Shown: one piece after another, positions 1 through 8,841 of the stretch
How the letters are laid out: the number at the start of each line of letters is the position of its first letter
Position numbering within the stretch: the stretch's first letter is position 1
Assembly: GCF_021556485.1 (NCBI RefSeq)
Contig: NZ_JAKGBW010000007.1
Coordinates: 124,001-188,000, forward strand
From: Oceanobacillus alkalisoli
GTDB taxonomy: Bacteria > Bacillota > Bacilli > Bacillales > Amphibacillaceae
Direction of reading: 5' to 3'
DNA length: 64,000 nucleotides
Program-made: the position numbers and the translations under genes
The notes under the pieces: model-generated
Told to the model about the DNA's origin: nothing
The model's database searches: none
What the model saw: the letters and a program-made list of their open reading frames with translations, nothing else

Positions 1-921
1 GTTGGCATTGCAGCAATTAGTTGGGTAAACGATGATATCCCTGGCCTGGGAGACGAAACATCCATCGATGAGATCCTGAAAGAAATGAACGAACTGGGCT
101 ATATTGCAACAGAAAAGGGTCGGACATTCCCGGACGATGAACAAGAATTGAAAGCATTATTAAATAAACATAATATGACACTAGCAAGCCAATTTGTCAG
201 TGTCCTGTTCTCAGACCCAGCCCTTCACGATGAACAAATCGCCAACTTCCGCAAGCAAGCTGAATTTTTAAAAGCAATGGGTTGTGATTATGTAATCGTT
301 TGTGAAATGGCTGGCTCCACACATTGGGACGCAAGAAATCCAGAACGGAGGACTCCGAAGGATCTATCGGAAGAAGAGTGGGATTCTCTAGCGAAAGGAT
401 TAAATAAAGCTGGTGAAATTGCTAGGGAATATGGGATGCAACTAGTTTATCATGCGCATGCTGGAACGGTGATTGAGCAAAAAGAAGATGTGGATAAGTT
501 AATGAAAATAACAGATGCACGCTACGTGAACTTATTGTTTGATAGTGGTCATGCTTTATATGGAAATTACGATCCCTATGAATTTTTAATAAACCACCTC
601 GATCGCATTAAATATGTACATTATAAAGATGTGCGTCCAGAAGTATTGAAAGCTTGCCGTGCAGCAGGAAAGACATTCCGCGAAGAAGTAGTTGATGGTA
701 TCTTTACTGTTCCAGGTGATGGTGTGATTGATTTCCAACCAATTATGAGAAAACTGATGGAGACAAATTATCATGGCTGGATCATAGTCGAGGCAGAACA
801 AGATCCAGCGAAGGCTAATCCTTATGAATATGCAAAAAAAGCAATCGAATACTTACAACAAATAGAAGAGGAACTTGTACAAGAATTAACAAAGGGAAAA
901 GGGGAATTCGCAAATGGCTAA
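1..921 (+). CDS. iolE: Inosose dehydratase IolE (5' end outside window)
   Basis: Dehydrates 2-keto-myo-inositol (scyllo-inosose) to the trihydroxycyclohexane dione, the second step of myo-inositol breakdown in the cytoplasm. The frame is open from base 1, and its first residues (VGIAAISWVNDD) match the region about ten residues into IolE proteins, so only the start is missing. It is an AP-endonuclease-2-type TIM barrel. The C-terminal run FTVPGDGVIDF and the VEAEQDPAKANP motif are characteristic of the family. The stop overlaps the next start by 8 bases, so the two are translationally coupled. An internal ATG at 85 is not the true start because conserved sequence lies upstream of it. Confidence 0.92.
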   Translation, partial: VGIAAISWVNDDIPGLGDETSIDEILKEMNELGYIATEKGRTFPDDEQELKALLNKHNMTLASQFVSVLFSDPALHDEQIANFRKQAEFLKAMGCDYVIVCEMAGSTHWDARNPERRTPKDLSEEEWDSLAKGLNKAGEIAREYGMQLVYHAHAGTVIEQKEDVDKLMKITDARYVNLLFDSGHALYGNYDPYEFLINHLDRIKYVHYKDVRPEVLKACRAAGKTFREEVVDGIFTVPGDGVIDFQPIMRKLMETNYHGWIIVEAEQDPAKANPYEYAKKAIEYLQQIEEELVQELTKGKGEFANG

Positions 922-1921
922 AGTAAAAGTAGGAATTTTAGGAGCAGGTTTTGCAGCGGGTTTACATGCAGATATTTTACAGGATGATGAGCGGGTAGAG
1001 ATTGTAGCAATTGCAGATCTTTATATTGATAAAGCGAAACAATTGGCAGATACGATTAAATATGATGTACAAGCAGTTGATTCACTCGATAAACTAATTG
1101 AATTAGGTGTTGATGCTGTTTATGTTACGACACCGAACACACTACACGTTGAAGCTGTTATTACTTGTCTGGAAAATAATATTCACGTATTCTCGGAAAA
1201 ACCGATGGCAACAACAATTGAAGGGGCACGTAAGATTCTCGATGCAACGAAAAAGTCAGAAGGAATATACAACTTAGGAATGAACCGTCGCTATGCCTAC
1301 GTTCATAAAGATATTAAAGAAAAAATTGAGAATAAAGAGCTTGCACCATATTCCGCACATATTAAGTTGAACCGAGGAGAATTACTGAATCCAGCTTGGA
1401 CAGCGAATCCGGATGTTACCGGTGGGTTCTTGTATGAAACGACAATCCATCAGCTTGACTTGCTCTCCTACTTCTTTGGAAAAATCAAGACGGTCAAATG
1501 TGAAGCGAGAAAGAGCTTGTCTGATACGCAATATGATGATTTTGTGATGATGTTCACGTTCGAATCGGGAACAATAGCAACGCTTATTTCTTCTGCCCAT
1601 TCTGGCTGGAGTTTCCCATTTGAATCTGTTGAAATCTACGGGGAATATTCTACCGTTGCGACGGAAGAGATTGAAACAATCCGTTATAGTAAAGGGCTTA
1701 ACAAGGAAGTGGAGAAACTAGATTACACGCAAGTAGCTTTTAAAGAAAAGTGCGGTTATGTAGAAGAAGATCGACTATTTATCGATGCAATCTTAAACGG
1801 TGAGGAACCACCAGTTAATGCGCAAGAGGCTTTTGAACTTACTTACCTGATTGAAAAAATTTATGAAAGTGCAGATACAGGAGAGACGATTCACTTTAAT
1901 CAAGAGGAGGTAAGTCAGTGA
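914..1921 (+). CDS. Gfo/Idh/MocA-family NAD(P)-dependent oxidoreductase
   Basis: A 335-residue sugar or cyclitol dehydrogenase. The N-terminal Rossmann fold is marked by GILGAGFAAGLHAD at residues 8-21 and the family motif EKPMA sits near residue 95. A C-terminal alpha/beta substrate domain follows, with an ETTIHQLDLL segment where inositol dehydrogenases carry the catalytic D/H pair. Here E-T-T-I-H-Q-L-D replaces the usual D-x-x-I-H-D/E-x-D, so substrate or catalysis may differ from IolG. The gene is coupled to iolE upstream (8-base overlap) and to the epimerase downstream (4-base overlap). A role in processing an inositol isomer or related keto-cyclitol is inferred from context only. Confidence 0.85.
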   Translation: MAKVKVGILGAGFAAGLHADILQDDERVEIVAIADLYIDKAKQLADTIKYDVQAVDSLDKLIELGVDAVYVTTPNTLHVEAVITCLENNIHVFSEKPMATTIEGARKILDATKKSEGIYNLGMNRRYAYVHKDIKEKIENKELAPYSAHIKLNRGELLNPAWTANPDVTGGFLYETTIHQLDLLSYFFGKIKTVKCEARKSLSDTQYDDFVMMFTFESGTIATLISSAHSGWSFPFESVEIYGEYSTVATEEIETIRYSKGLNKEVEKLDYTQVAFKEKCGYVEEDRLFIDAILNGEEPPVNAQEAFELTYLIEKIYESADTGETIHFNQEEVSQ

Positions 1922-2742
1922 AGTTTTCACTCTGCAGTTGGGTCTTTGGTGACTTAGCAATAGAAGATGTCATTCGCTTTGCTGCGAAGACGGGGTATGA
2001 TGAGGTTGAGGTAGGTACAGCAGTTGATGCGCACGACTGGACATCGATTAAACAGACAGCTAAGAAAGAGAATATAAATATTAGAGGAATTAATGCGGAT
2101 GCAAGCTTCTTAAAGCCGGAAACCGATCTGGCAAATCCGGATGTGGCATTAAGGAATGAAGCAATCGCTTATTTTAAAAGGCAACTAGAAATTGGAGGGT
2201 ATCTGGAGGCTGAGTATATGGTACTTGCCCCAGCTGCTCCAGGCCGTTCCATCCCTGCTTTATCACGTGAAGAAGATTGGTCAAATGGAGTAGATTCTAT
2301 TAAGCAACTCGCCCCTTTTGCAAATGAGTTAGGAATCCAAATCGTAATCGAGCCGTTGAACCGATACGAGAACTGCCTCGTATATAATGCAGATACTGCC
2401 TCTTATTTTTTGCAAGCAGTAGAAGAACCAAATGTGAAAACGATGCTCGACACGTTCCATATGAATATTGATGAAGCGAACTTGATCGATCCATTTACGA
2501 AATTAAAAGGTTGGCTTGAAGCGATCCACGTAGCAGATTCGAACCGTAGAGGTTTAGGCAAAGGCCACCTTCCTTTTGAGGAAGTGGTAAAAGCCATCAA
2601 ACAGATTGATTATGATAAAACAATTACCGTTGAAAGTCTTGCTCCAGGCGGTCACCCGTTTGAAGCGACATCAAAGCAACAATTGAATATATTGTTTAAA
2701 GATATGGAAGAATCGTTAACATTTTTAAAAAACTATTTTTAG
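1918..2742 (+). CDS. Sugar-phosphate isomerase/epimerase, tagatose 3-epimerase-like TIM barrel
   Basis: A 274-residue AP-endonuclease-2-fold protein starting at a GTG that overlaps the previous stop, with AGAGGAGG 8-15 bases upstream. Expected metal ligands are visible: E in EPLNRYE near residue 145, D in LDTFHMN near 179, H in HVADSNRR near 205, and E in VESLAPGG near 240. EPLNRYE plus HVADSNR is the signature of the D-tagatose/D-psicose 3-epimerase group rather than of IolE or IolI. It lies in the inositol operon between an oxidoreductase and iolI, so it may epimerise a keto-inositol or a sugar entering the pathway. Substrate is unproven. Confidence 0.82.
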   Translation: MKFSLCSWVFGDLAIEDVIRFAAKTGYDEVEVGTAVDAHDWTSIKQTAKKENINIRGINADASFLKPETDLANPDVALRNEAIAYFKRQLEIGGYLEAEYMVLAPAAPGRSIPALSREEDWSNGVDSIKQLAPFANELGIQIVIEPLNRYENCLVYNADTASYFLQAVEEPNVKTMLDTFHMNIDEANLIDPFTKLKGWLEAIHVADSNRRGLGKGHLPFEEVVKAIKQIDYDKTITVESLAPGGHPFEATSKQQLNILFKDMEESLTFLKNYF

Positions 2743-2760
2743 TATCGGAGTGATCCAGAA

Positions 2761-3597
2761 ATGAAATTAGGTTTGAACGGTTCAACGACAGACCAATGCA
2801 ATTTAATTGAAGATATTGAGGTGGCAAAAACCTCTGGCTTTGATCTTTTAGAGTTGCGGACATATAAAATAGATGCTTATTTAGAGGAGGGCGGAACATT
2901 ACCTGACTTAAAAGCGGCTTTTGAAGAAAATGGTGTCCATCCTTATGCAATCAATGCATTGGAATTTTTCACGCTAAAAGAAACAGAAGCGGAAGAAAAA
3001 CAAATGCTCGAGGAAGCGGAAAAATGGTGTACGATAGCTGCAGCAATTAACTGCCCATATATTGTTGCTGTCCCAAGTTTGCTCAAAGGTCAGGAAACAA
3101 GGGAGGAAATAATTGATGATGCAGTAGAGGGTTTACATAAGTTGGCGACAATTGGAAAGAAACATGGAGTATCTATCGCCTTTGAGTTCATTGGCGTTAC
3201 TGGATTCTCTGTAAGTACATTGGCGCTTGCGAATGAAATCGTGAACCGGGTTCATGATGAATATGTCGGATTAGTTGTAGACACGTATCATTTTCATTTA
3301 GGTGGTTCGACCATCGAATCTGTTCAAGCGGTAGATAAAGAAAAGATTTTTATCTTCCATGTTAATGACGCAGAAGCAGGGTTTAATAAACATGAACTAA
3401 ATGATAGTCACCGGATATTTCCAGGTCTCGGCACTATCCAGTTAGAAAGTATCGGCAAAGCATTTAAAGAGATTGGCTATAATGAAATGATCAGCCTTGA
3501 GTTGTTCCGGGAAGACTACTGGAAAATGGATAAGAACGAATTGGGGAAAGAAGCCTATAAATATATGAAAAAAATTGCCGAAAGAATGTTCAATTAA
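2761..3597 (+). CDS. iolI: 2-keto-myo-inositol isomerase IolI
   Basis: Interconverts 2-keto-myo-inositol and 1-keto-D-chiro-inositol, allowing use of D-chiro-inositol. It is a 278-residue TIM barrel that aligns along its length with B. subtilis IolI as I recall it: LNG.TT near the start, YIVAVPS near 100, AFEF with the first metal glutamate near 142, VVDTYHFH near 178, IFHVNDAE near 200, and SLELFREDYW near 245. ATG 2761 follows the previous stop by 18 bases, with a weak GGAGTG site in front. It is the last gene of the first inositol operon; a promoter region follows. Confidence 0.88.
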   Translation: MKLGLNGSTTDQCNLIEDIEVAKTSGFDLLELRTYKIDAYLEEGGTLPDLKAAFEENGVHPYAINALEFFTLKETEAEEKQMLEEAEKWCTIAAAINCPYIVAVPSLLKGQETREEIIDDAVEGLHKLATIGKKHGVSIAFEFIGVTGFSVSTLALANEIVNRVHDEYVGLVVDTYHFHLGGSTIESVQAVDKEKIFIFHVNDAEAGFNKHELNDSHRIFPGLGTIQLESIGKAFKEIGYNEMISLELFREDYWKMDKNELGKEAYKYMKKIAERMFN

Positions 3598-3614
3598 TAT
3601 ATTGTACAAAGCTA

Positions 3615-3643
3615 TTGCTTTTTCAGAAAACCTTTATTAGAAT
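3615..3643 (+). promoter_or_regulatory. Predicted sigma-A promoter of the second inositol operon
   Basis: TTGCTT (3615-3620) and TAGAAT (3638-3643) are separated by exactly 17 bases. The predicted start near 3650 lies immediately before the two palindromes at 3652 and 3700. Assignment is from sequence only. Confidence 0.55.
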
Positions 3644-3651
3644 AATAGTCG

Positions 3652-3665
3652 GGAAAGCGCTTTCC
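3652..3665. promoter_or_regulatory. Perfect AAGCGCTT-core palindrome, cre-like operator
   Basis: GGAAAGCGCTTTCC is a perfect 14-bp palindrome overlapping the predicted transcription start. Its centre matches the LacI/CcpA-type operator core. It could be a catabolite-response element for CcpA or a variant site for the LacI regulator at 13295. Confidence 0.6.
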
Positions 3666-3699
3666 GTGCGAAGAGTTTTCCTTGCTATTATTCATTATA

Positions 3700-3713
3700 G
3701 TTAAGCGCTTAAC
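3700..3713. promoter_or_regulatory. Predicted LacI-family operator, copy 1
   Basis: GTTAAGCGCTTAAC is a perfect 14-bp palindrome. The identical 14-mer occurs at 6899-6912, upstream of iolB. Both lie downstream of predicted promoters of inositol genes, and the locus encodes its own LacI-type regulator. Confidence 0.72.
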
Positions 3714-3748
3714 CTCAGGGCGTATCAAATATACCGAGGAGGGATTAG

Positions 3749-4774
3749 ATGGGAAAGGTAAAAGTAGGTATCATCGGTGCAGGTAATATCGGGCGATTAC
3801 ATGCAAATAATATACTTCATTCCGAAAAATTAGAGCTCACGATGATTGCCGATGTATACACGGATCATTTAAAAGGGACACGTTTTGAGGAACAAGTACC
3901 AAAAATAACAAAAGACCCTCAAGAATTAATCAATGATAAAGAGATTCAGCTTGTACTTATCTGTTCATTAACAAATACACATGCTGAATACATTAAAGCA
4001 GCAGCTAGAGCAGGTAAGCATGTATTCTGTGAAAAGCCAATTAGTTTCAATATAGAGGAAACGAAGGAAGTACGGAAAATAATTCAAGAAACCGGAGTGA
4101 AGTTCCAAGTCGGCTTCAATCGACGGTTTGATAAACATTTCCGGAAAGTATATGAAACAGTCCGGACTGGAACGGTTGGTGACCCGCACATCATCAAAGT
4201 AACTTCCCGCGATCCGGCACCGCCTCCTGAAAACTATATTCCAAAATCAGGCGGTATGTTCATGGACATGACGATTCATGACTTTGACATAATACGCTAT
4301 CTCTCCGGAAGTGAAGTGACAGAGGTTACGGTAAATGCGGCGAATCTCGTTGATCCCATGTTTGAAAGACACGGGGACGTCGATACAGCCATTATTACAC
4401 TCCAATTTGAAAACGGTTCTCTAGGTGTCATCGATAACAGCAGACAGGCAGTATACGGTTATGATCAGCGAATCGAGGTTTTCGGTAATAAGGGCGCTGT
4501 TTCAGCTGAGAACGAATCGAAGACAAATATTCGTATTGCAACAGAAGAAGCGGTAACTTTAGATGTGCCGAAGCATTTTTACCTGGATCGTTATCAGGAG
4601 GCATATGTTGAAGAAATCCACCAGTTAGCAGATGCAATCTTAGAAGATAAACCGACATCTTGCTCGGTGGAAGATGGCTACCAGGCAGAACTCATGGCAT
4701 TTGCAGCGAATATATCCCATAAAGAAAAACGCACCGTCCGGATTGCAGAGTTGCAGGAAGGGAGTTTGGTTTAA
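3749..4774 (+). CDS. iolG: Inositol 2-dehydrogenase (IolG-type, Gfo/Idh/MocA family)
   Basis: Oxidises myo-inositol to 2-keto-myo-inositol with NAD+, the entry step of the pathway. The 341-residue protein has the Rossmann motif GIIGAGNIGRLHA at residues 8-20, CEKPISF near 95, and MTIHDFDIIRYL near 172-183 with the catalytic Asp/His arrangement of inositol dehydrogenases. VGFNRRFD and SRDPAPPP are further IolG features. A GAGGAGG site lies 5-11 bases before ATG 3749. It is the first gene after the operator region and is followed by two more oxidoreductases. Of the four family members here, this and 5801-6826 look most like true inositol dehydrogenases; which prefers myo- versus scyllo-inositol cannot be read from sequence. 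Confidence 0.86.
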   Translation: MGKVKVGIIGAGNIGRLHANNILHSEKLELTMIADVYTDHLKGTRFEEQVPKITKDPQELINDKEIQLVLICSLTNTHAEYIKAAARAGKHVFCEKPISFNIEETKEVRKIIQETGVKFQVGFNRRFDKHFRKVYETVRTGTVGDPHIIKVTSRDPAPPPENYIPKSGGMFMDMTIHDFDIIRYLSGSEVTEVTVNAANLVDPMFERHGDVDTAIITLQFENGSLGVIDNSRQAVYGYDQRIEVFGNKGAVSAENESKTNIRIATEEAVTLDVPKHFYLDRYQEAYVEEIHQLADAILEDKPTSCSVEDGYQAELMAFAANISHKEKRTVRIAELQEGSLV

Positions 4775-4775
4775 C

Positions 4776-5786
4776 ATGAAGGAAATAAGCTGGGGTATTC
4801 TAGGCACAGCTGAAATCGCAGAAGAACAGGTCATTCCTGCAATTCAAAAGTCTGTAAATGGTAAAGTCGCAGCAATCGCAAGCAGAAACCCGGCTCGAAA
4901 GGCAACTAAGTTAGCAGAACAATTCGATATACCGACCATTTATTCTTCGTATGAGGAACTATTGGCCGACGAAACAATCGATGCTGTGTATGTACCGCTT
5001 CCGAATGAGCTTCATGCTGAATGGACGAAAAAGGCTGCAGCTTACGGTAAAAACGTCCTTTGTGAAAAGCCAGCGGGACTCACGGCATTACAAGTGGAAG
5101 AAATGGTTGCAGCTTGCAAGTCTGCAAATATCACTTTCATGGAATCGATGATGTATCAATTTCATCCACAGCACAAAAGAGTGAAGGAAATCATTGCGGA
5201 AGGAGCAATTGGGGAAGTGAAGCAGATGCGTGCTTCGTTTAGCTTCCCGCTTGAAAAACCGGGTAATTTCCGTCTTAAATCACAAGTGGATGGTGGAGGC
5301 AGTATTTTTGATATCGGCTGCTACACAATCCATGCGATTAGAAGTTTTTTAGGAGAACCAACTGATGTGTTGTTCGTAGAGGAGACGTTGACTGCAGATG
5401 GTAATACGGATATTGCAGCAATAGGCATATTCGAACATAAGAATGGTAAAAAATCATATTTTGATTGTGGAATGAACATGTCCACGAGAAATGAATATGA
5501 AATCGTCGGTACAAAAGGAACGATTCGAGTGCCGAAAGCATTTATTCCGCAAGCAGACGGTGAGGGGATTATTGAACTCATCCCAAATGAAGGTCCCGTC
5601 AAACAGGAACAAATTATTTCGGATTACTATGTAGAAGGAGTGGAGTTCTTTACTCGTCAAATCATTGATGGAAAAGATCTTACACATCTGGCGGAGGACA
5701 CATTAAATAATTTAAAAGCAATGGATTCAGTCCGTAATTGGAAAAAGCAAACAGAAACAATCCGTCGATGTACGGAAAAATTATAA
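4776..5786 (+). CDS. Gfo/Idh/MocA oxidoreductase, dihydrodiol/xylose dehydrogenase-like
   Basis: A 336-residue oxidoreductase. I chose ATG 4776, two bases after the iolG stop, because GILGTAEIAEEQVIPAI begins shortly after it and GGAAGGGAG lies upstream; the longer frame from 4674 would lie inside iolG. CEKPAGL near 93 is the family motif, and FDIGCYTIHAIR near 180 replaces the inositol-type D-x-x-I-H-D. That pattern resembles dimeric dihydrodiol dehydrogenases and aldose dehydrogenases. Its place between two IolG-like genes suggests oxidation of another polyol or pyranose; the substrate is unknown. Confidence 0.8.
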   Translation: MKEISWGILGTAEIAEEQVIPAIQKSVNGKVAAIASRNPARKATKLAEQFDIPTIYSSYEELLADETIDAVYVPLPNELHAEWTKKAAAYGKNVLCEKPAGLTALQVEEMVAACKSANITFMESMMYQFHPQHKRVKEIIAEGAIGEVKQMRASFSFPLEKPGNFRLKSQVDGGGSIFDIGCYTIHAIRSFLGEPTDVLFVEETLTADGNTDIAAIGIFEHKNGKKSYFDCGMNMSTRNEYEIVGTKGTIRVPKAFIPQADGEGIIELIPNEGPVKQEQIISDYYVEGVEFFTRQIIDGKDLTHLAEDTLNNLKAMDSVRNWKKQTETIRRCTEKL

Positions 5787-5800
5787 AAGGGTGATATAAA

Positions 5801-6826
5801 ATGAAAGAATCTATTCGAATTGCAGTACTTGGTTTAGGAAGGTTAGGATTTTGGCATGCCGAGAATCTCGCACAAAAAGTAAAAGGCGCAGAACTTGTTG
5901 CAGTAGCAGACCAAATGCCAGGGCGTGCGGAAGAAGTTGCCAGACAAATTGGTGTAGCAAAATGGACGGATAATCCAGATGATATTTTTGAGGATCCAAA
6001 TATTGATGCAGTTGCTATTATTACACCGACTAGCACGCACCATGAAATGATTCAAAAGGCTGCAGCAAACGGTAAACATATTTTCACAGAGAAACCGATC
6101 ACGGAAACTTTAGAGCAAGCAGATGAAGTGATTGAAGTGATTCAAACTAATAATATATTTTGCCAAGTTGGCTTTATGAGACGATTTGACCCAGATTATG
6201 CAGAAGCAAAACGCCGGATTGAAGCCGGAGATATCGGTAAACCGCTTTACTTCAAGGGACTTTCAAGAGACGGAAATACTCCACCACCAGAATTCATTCA
6301 AAATAGTGGCGGACTTTATCTCGACTTCTCCATTCATGAATATGATACGGCTAGATTCTTCCTCGGTCAAGAAGTGAAGGAGGTCATTGCTCATGGCAGT
6401 GTTGTTCAGCATGAGTATGTGGCAGAACATGGAGACGTTGACCAAGCATTAACATACTTGACGTTTGACGGCGGAGCTGCAGCAGACGTAGAAGCAAGCA
6501 GAAATGCACATTACGGCTATGATATCCGTGCAGAAATCATTGGTACAGAAGGGGCAATCCAGCTTGGTTCTATGCGCAATCTAGATATGTATGTTCTAAA
6601 AAACAAGGGCAGAACACATGATATTTTACCAGACTTTGCAACTCAATTCTCAGATGCCTATTTGTTGGAGATGGTATCCTTTATCGAGCAGCTTAGAAAA
6701 GGGGAATCCCCACTTGTTAATGAAGTAGACGGTAAAATTGCACTTGAAATCGCTGTAGCTGCAACAGAATCCTATAAGACCGGGAAGAAGATTAACCTGC
6801 TGGATAAGCAACTTATAGGCAAATAA
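5801..6826 (+). CDS. Inositol 2-dehydrogenase paralogue (myo- or scyllo-inositol)
   Basis: A 341-residue Gfo/Idh/MocA enzyme starting at ATG 5801 with GGGTGAT upstream. Motifs are VLGLGRLGFWHAENL at residues 9-23, TEKPITE near 98, VGFMRRFDPDY near 125 and LDFSIHEYDTARF near 175, the last carrying the Asp and His expected for inositol dehydrogenation. It is closer to the gene at 3749 than the other two paralogues are, sharing the SRDGNTPPPEFI/SRDPAPPPENYI segment. It is the last gene before the next promoter. A scyllo-inositol or D-chiro-inositol specificity is plausible but not demonstrable here. Confidence 0.82.
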   Translation: MKESIRIAVLGLGRLGFWHAENLAQKVKGAELVAVADQMPGRAEEVARQIGVAKWTDNPDDIFEDPNIDAVAIITPTSTHHEMIQKAAANGKHIFTEKPITETLEQADEVIEVIQTNNIFCQVGFMRRFDPDYAEAKRRIEAGDIGKPLYFKGLSRDGNTPPPEFIQNSGGLYLDFSIHEYDTARFFLGQEVKEVIAHGSVVQHEYVAEHGDVDQALTYLTFDGGAAADVEASRNAHYGYDIRAEIIGTEGAIQLGSMRNLDMYVLKNKGRTHDILPDFATQFSDAYLLEMVSFIEQLRKGESPLVNEVDGKIALEIAVAATESYKTGKKINLLDKQLIGK

Positions 6827-6856
6827 TAGAATAATTAATTTTTTGAAACACTTCAC

Positions 6857-6885
6857 TTGCAATAATATTAAGAGTATTATAGACT
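6857..6885 (+). promoter_or_regulatory. Predicted sigma-A promoter of iolBCJA
   Basis: TTGCAA (6857-6862) and TAGACT (6880-6885) are separated by 17 bases, in the same layout as the promoter at 3615. The operator palindrome begins 14 bases downstream of the -10. Confidence 0.45.
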
Positions 6886-6898
6886 ATGGTCAGATTAG

Positions 6899-6912
6899 GT
6901 TAAGCGCTTAAC
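6899..6912. promoter_or_regulatory. Predicted LacI-family operator, copy 2
   Basis: GTTAAGCGCTTAAC is identical over 14 bp to the site at 3700-3713. A degenerate half-site with an AAGCGTTTCC core follows at about 6915-6924, so each promoter has a palindrome plus a second AAGCG-core site. Binding by the regulator at 13295 is inferred. Confidence 0.72.
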
Positions 6913-6946
6913 TTAAGCGTTTCCAAAAAGATTATGGAGGGATTAT

Positions 6947-7759
6947 GTGTCTAAGTTACTGGTTAAGCCCGAGGAAGTTGATCAAGACGGGAAGATCATT
7001 GATGTTACTCCTGAATCAGCAGGTTGGGAATATGTCGGTTTTCAAGTCTATTCATTAAAAGAGGGAGCTTCTTTGAAAAAGGAAACAGGAACAGATGAAG
7101 TTTGCCTCGTACTTCTATCAGGAAAAGCAAATGTTAAAACAAATGAAAAGGCATTTAACGAAATCGGAGAACGAATGAGTGTATTTGAGAAAATACCCCC
7201 ATATTCCGTATATATTCCAAATGACGATTATTATGAAGTAGAAGCATTATCCGATTTAGAGTTAGCTGTATGTGCGGCACCTGGTAAAGGAACATACGAA
7301 GCTCGTCTGATTGCTCCAGAAGATGTGGAACAGTCTGATCGCGGTTCTGGAAAAATGAGCAGGAAGATTCACGATATCTTACCAGAAGGAAAAGATGCAG
7401 ACAGTCTGCTTGTAGTGGAAGTGTATACACCAGATGGAAATACATCAAGCTACCCACCGCATAAGCACGATAAAGATAACTTACCACATGAATCTTATTT
7501 GGAAGAAACGTATTATCACGAAGTCAACCCAAGTCAAGGGTTTGCGTTCCAGCGGGTATACAACGATGATCGCAGTCTCGACGAAGCAATGACAGTAGAA
7601 CATAGAAATGTCGTATTAGTTCCGGAAGGGTATCATCCATTTACTGCGGTACCAGGTTATGAATGTTATTACTTGAACGTCATGGCAGGGCCAAAGCGTA
7701 CATGGAAATTCAATAATGAAAAAGATCATGAATGGTTATTCGAAGGGGTAAAACGCTAA
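6947..7759 (+). CDS. iolB: 5-deoxy-glucuronate isomerase IolB
   Basis: Isomerises 5-deoxy-D-glucuronate to 5-dehydro-2-deoxy-D-gluconate. The 270-residue double-cupin protein carries DVTPESAGWEYVGF near residue 20 and a metal-binding histidine cluster in SYPPHKHDKDNLPHESYLEE (about 165-184), continuing to ETYYHEVNP. The VPEGYHPF segment near 225 is also typical. The start is GTG 6947 with TATGGAGGG upstream; an overlapping ATG at 6945 is out of frame. It is the first gene after the second operator and heads an iolB-iolC-iolJ-iolA unit. Confidence 0.95.
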   Translation: MSKLLVKPEEVDQDGKIIDVTPESAGWEYVGFQVYSLKEGASLKKETGTDEVCLVLLSGKANVKTNEKAFNEIGERMSVFEKIPPYSVYIPNDDYYEVEALSDLELAVCAAPGKGTYEARLIAPEDVEQSDRGSGKMSRKIHDILPEGKDADSLLVVEVYTPDGNTSSYPPHKHDKDNLPHESYLEETYYHEVNPSQGFAFQRVYNDDRSLDEAMTVEHRNVVLVPEGYHPFTAVPGYECYYLNVMAGPKRTWKFNNEKDHEWLFEGVKR

Positions 7760-7814
7760 GGAAGGTGCAGACCTCTAGCAGATGCAATATAGAAACATAA
7801 GGGAGGAGAAGGCT

Positions 7815-8813
7815 TTGTATAACTTGAATTTTAAAGAAGGCCGTCTATTAGATTTAGTTGGAATTGGTCGGCTCTGTATCGATTTAAATGCTGATCAAAT
7901 CAACCGTCCAATGGAAGAGACAAGGTCATTTACGAAATATGTCGGTGGCTCTCCAGCTAACATTACGATCGGTGCAGCAAGACTTGGAAAAAAAACCGGC
8001 TTCATCGGAAAGGTATCCGATGACCAAATGGGTCGCTACATTGTAACTTATTTAGAAGAAAATGATATTGATATATCAAATGTATCTGTTGATGATACCG
8101 GTGCTGTTACCGGCCTCGCTTTTACAGAGATTAAGAGTCCCGAAGATTGCAGTATTCTCATGTACCGCGATAATGTTGCTGACTTGAAGTTAGATACATC
8201 AAACGTATCGGAAGACTATATCAAACAGTCGAAGTCACTTCTCGTTTCTGGGACAGCGCTTGCAGCGAGTCCATCAAGGGAAGCGGTATTTCTAGCTCTT
8301 GACTATGCTCGTAAACATGATGTAGTCGTCATCTTTGATCTTGATTATCGTCCGTATACTTGGAACGACGATAAAGAGACGGCAACATATTACAACTTGG
8401 CGGCAGAGAAATGTGATGTCATTATTGGAACTCGCGATGAATTCGACATGATGGAACAATTCCAAAAGGAAAAGAGCACAGACGAAGAAACAGCTGGGAA
8501 ATGGTTCAGCCACCATGCAGAAATCGTCATCATCAAGCATGGAGCAGAAGGTTCGATTGCTTATACGAAACAAGGTGAGTCATTTACAAGCGCTACATTC
8601 AAAACAAGAGTGCTTAAAACATTCGGTGCAGGAGACTCCTACGCTTCAGCCTTTATTTATGGCCTTATGCATGGCTGGGATATACCAAAAGTGATGGAAT
8701 ACGGTAGTGCATCAGCAGCAATTGTGATTTCTAGACATAGCTGTTCCGAGGCGATGCCTACTGTTGAAGAATTGAACGAATTTATCAATACAGCTGAAAA
8801 AGTCGGCGTATAA
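7815..8813 (+). CDS. iolC: 5-dehydro-2-deoxygluconokinase IolC
   Basis: Phosphorylates 5-dehydro-2-deoxy-D-gluconate with ATP. It is a 332-residue PfkB/ribokinase-family kinase. YVGGSPANITIGAA near residue 41 is the substrate motif, and LKTFGAGDSYASAFIYG near 275 holds the anion hole and catalytic Asp. I chose TTG 7815 over an in-frame ATG at 7782: GGGAGGAG ends 6 bases before the TTG, and the resulting N-terminus (about 18 residues before VGIGRLCIDLNAD) matches the family length. It follows iolB by 55 bases. Confidence 0.94.
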   Translation: MYNLNFKEGRLLDLVGIGRLCIDLNADQINRPMEETRSFTKYVGGSPANITIGAARLGKKTGFIGKVSDDQMGRYIVTYLEENDIDISNVSVDDTGAVTGLAFTEIKSPEDCSILMYRDNVADLKLDTSNVSEDYIKQSKSLLVSGTALAASPSREAVFLALDYARKHDVVVIFDLDYRPYTWNDDKETATYYNLAAEKCDVIIGTRDEFDMMEQFQKEKSTDEETAGKWFSHHAEIVIIKHGAEGSIAYTKQGESFTSATFKTRVLKTFGAGDSYASAFIYGLMHGWDIPKVMEYGSASAAIVISRHSCSEAMPTVEELNEFINTAEKVGV

Positions 8814-8841
8814 CTAGTTGCTGGAAAAGGAAGTGCGATAG

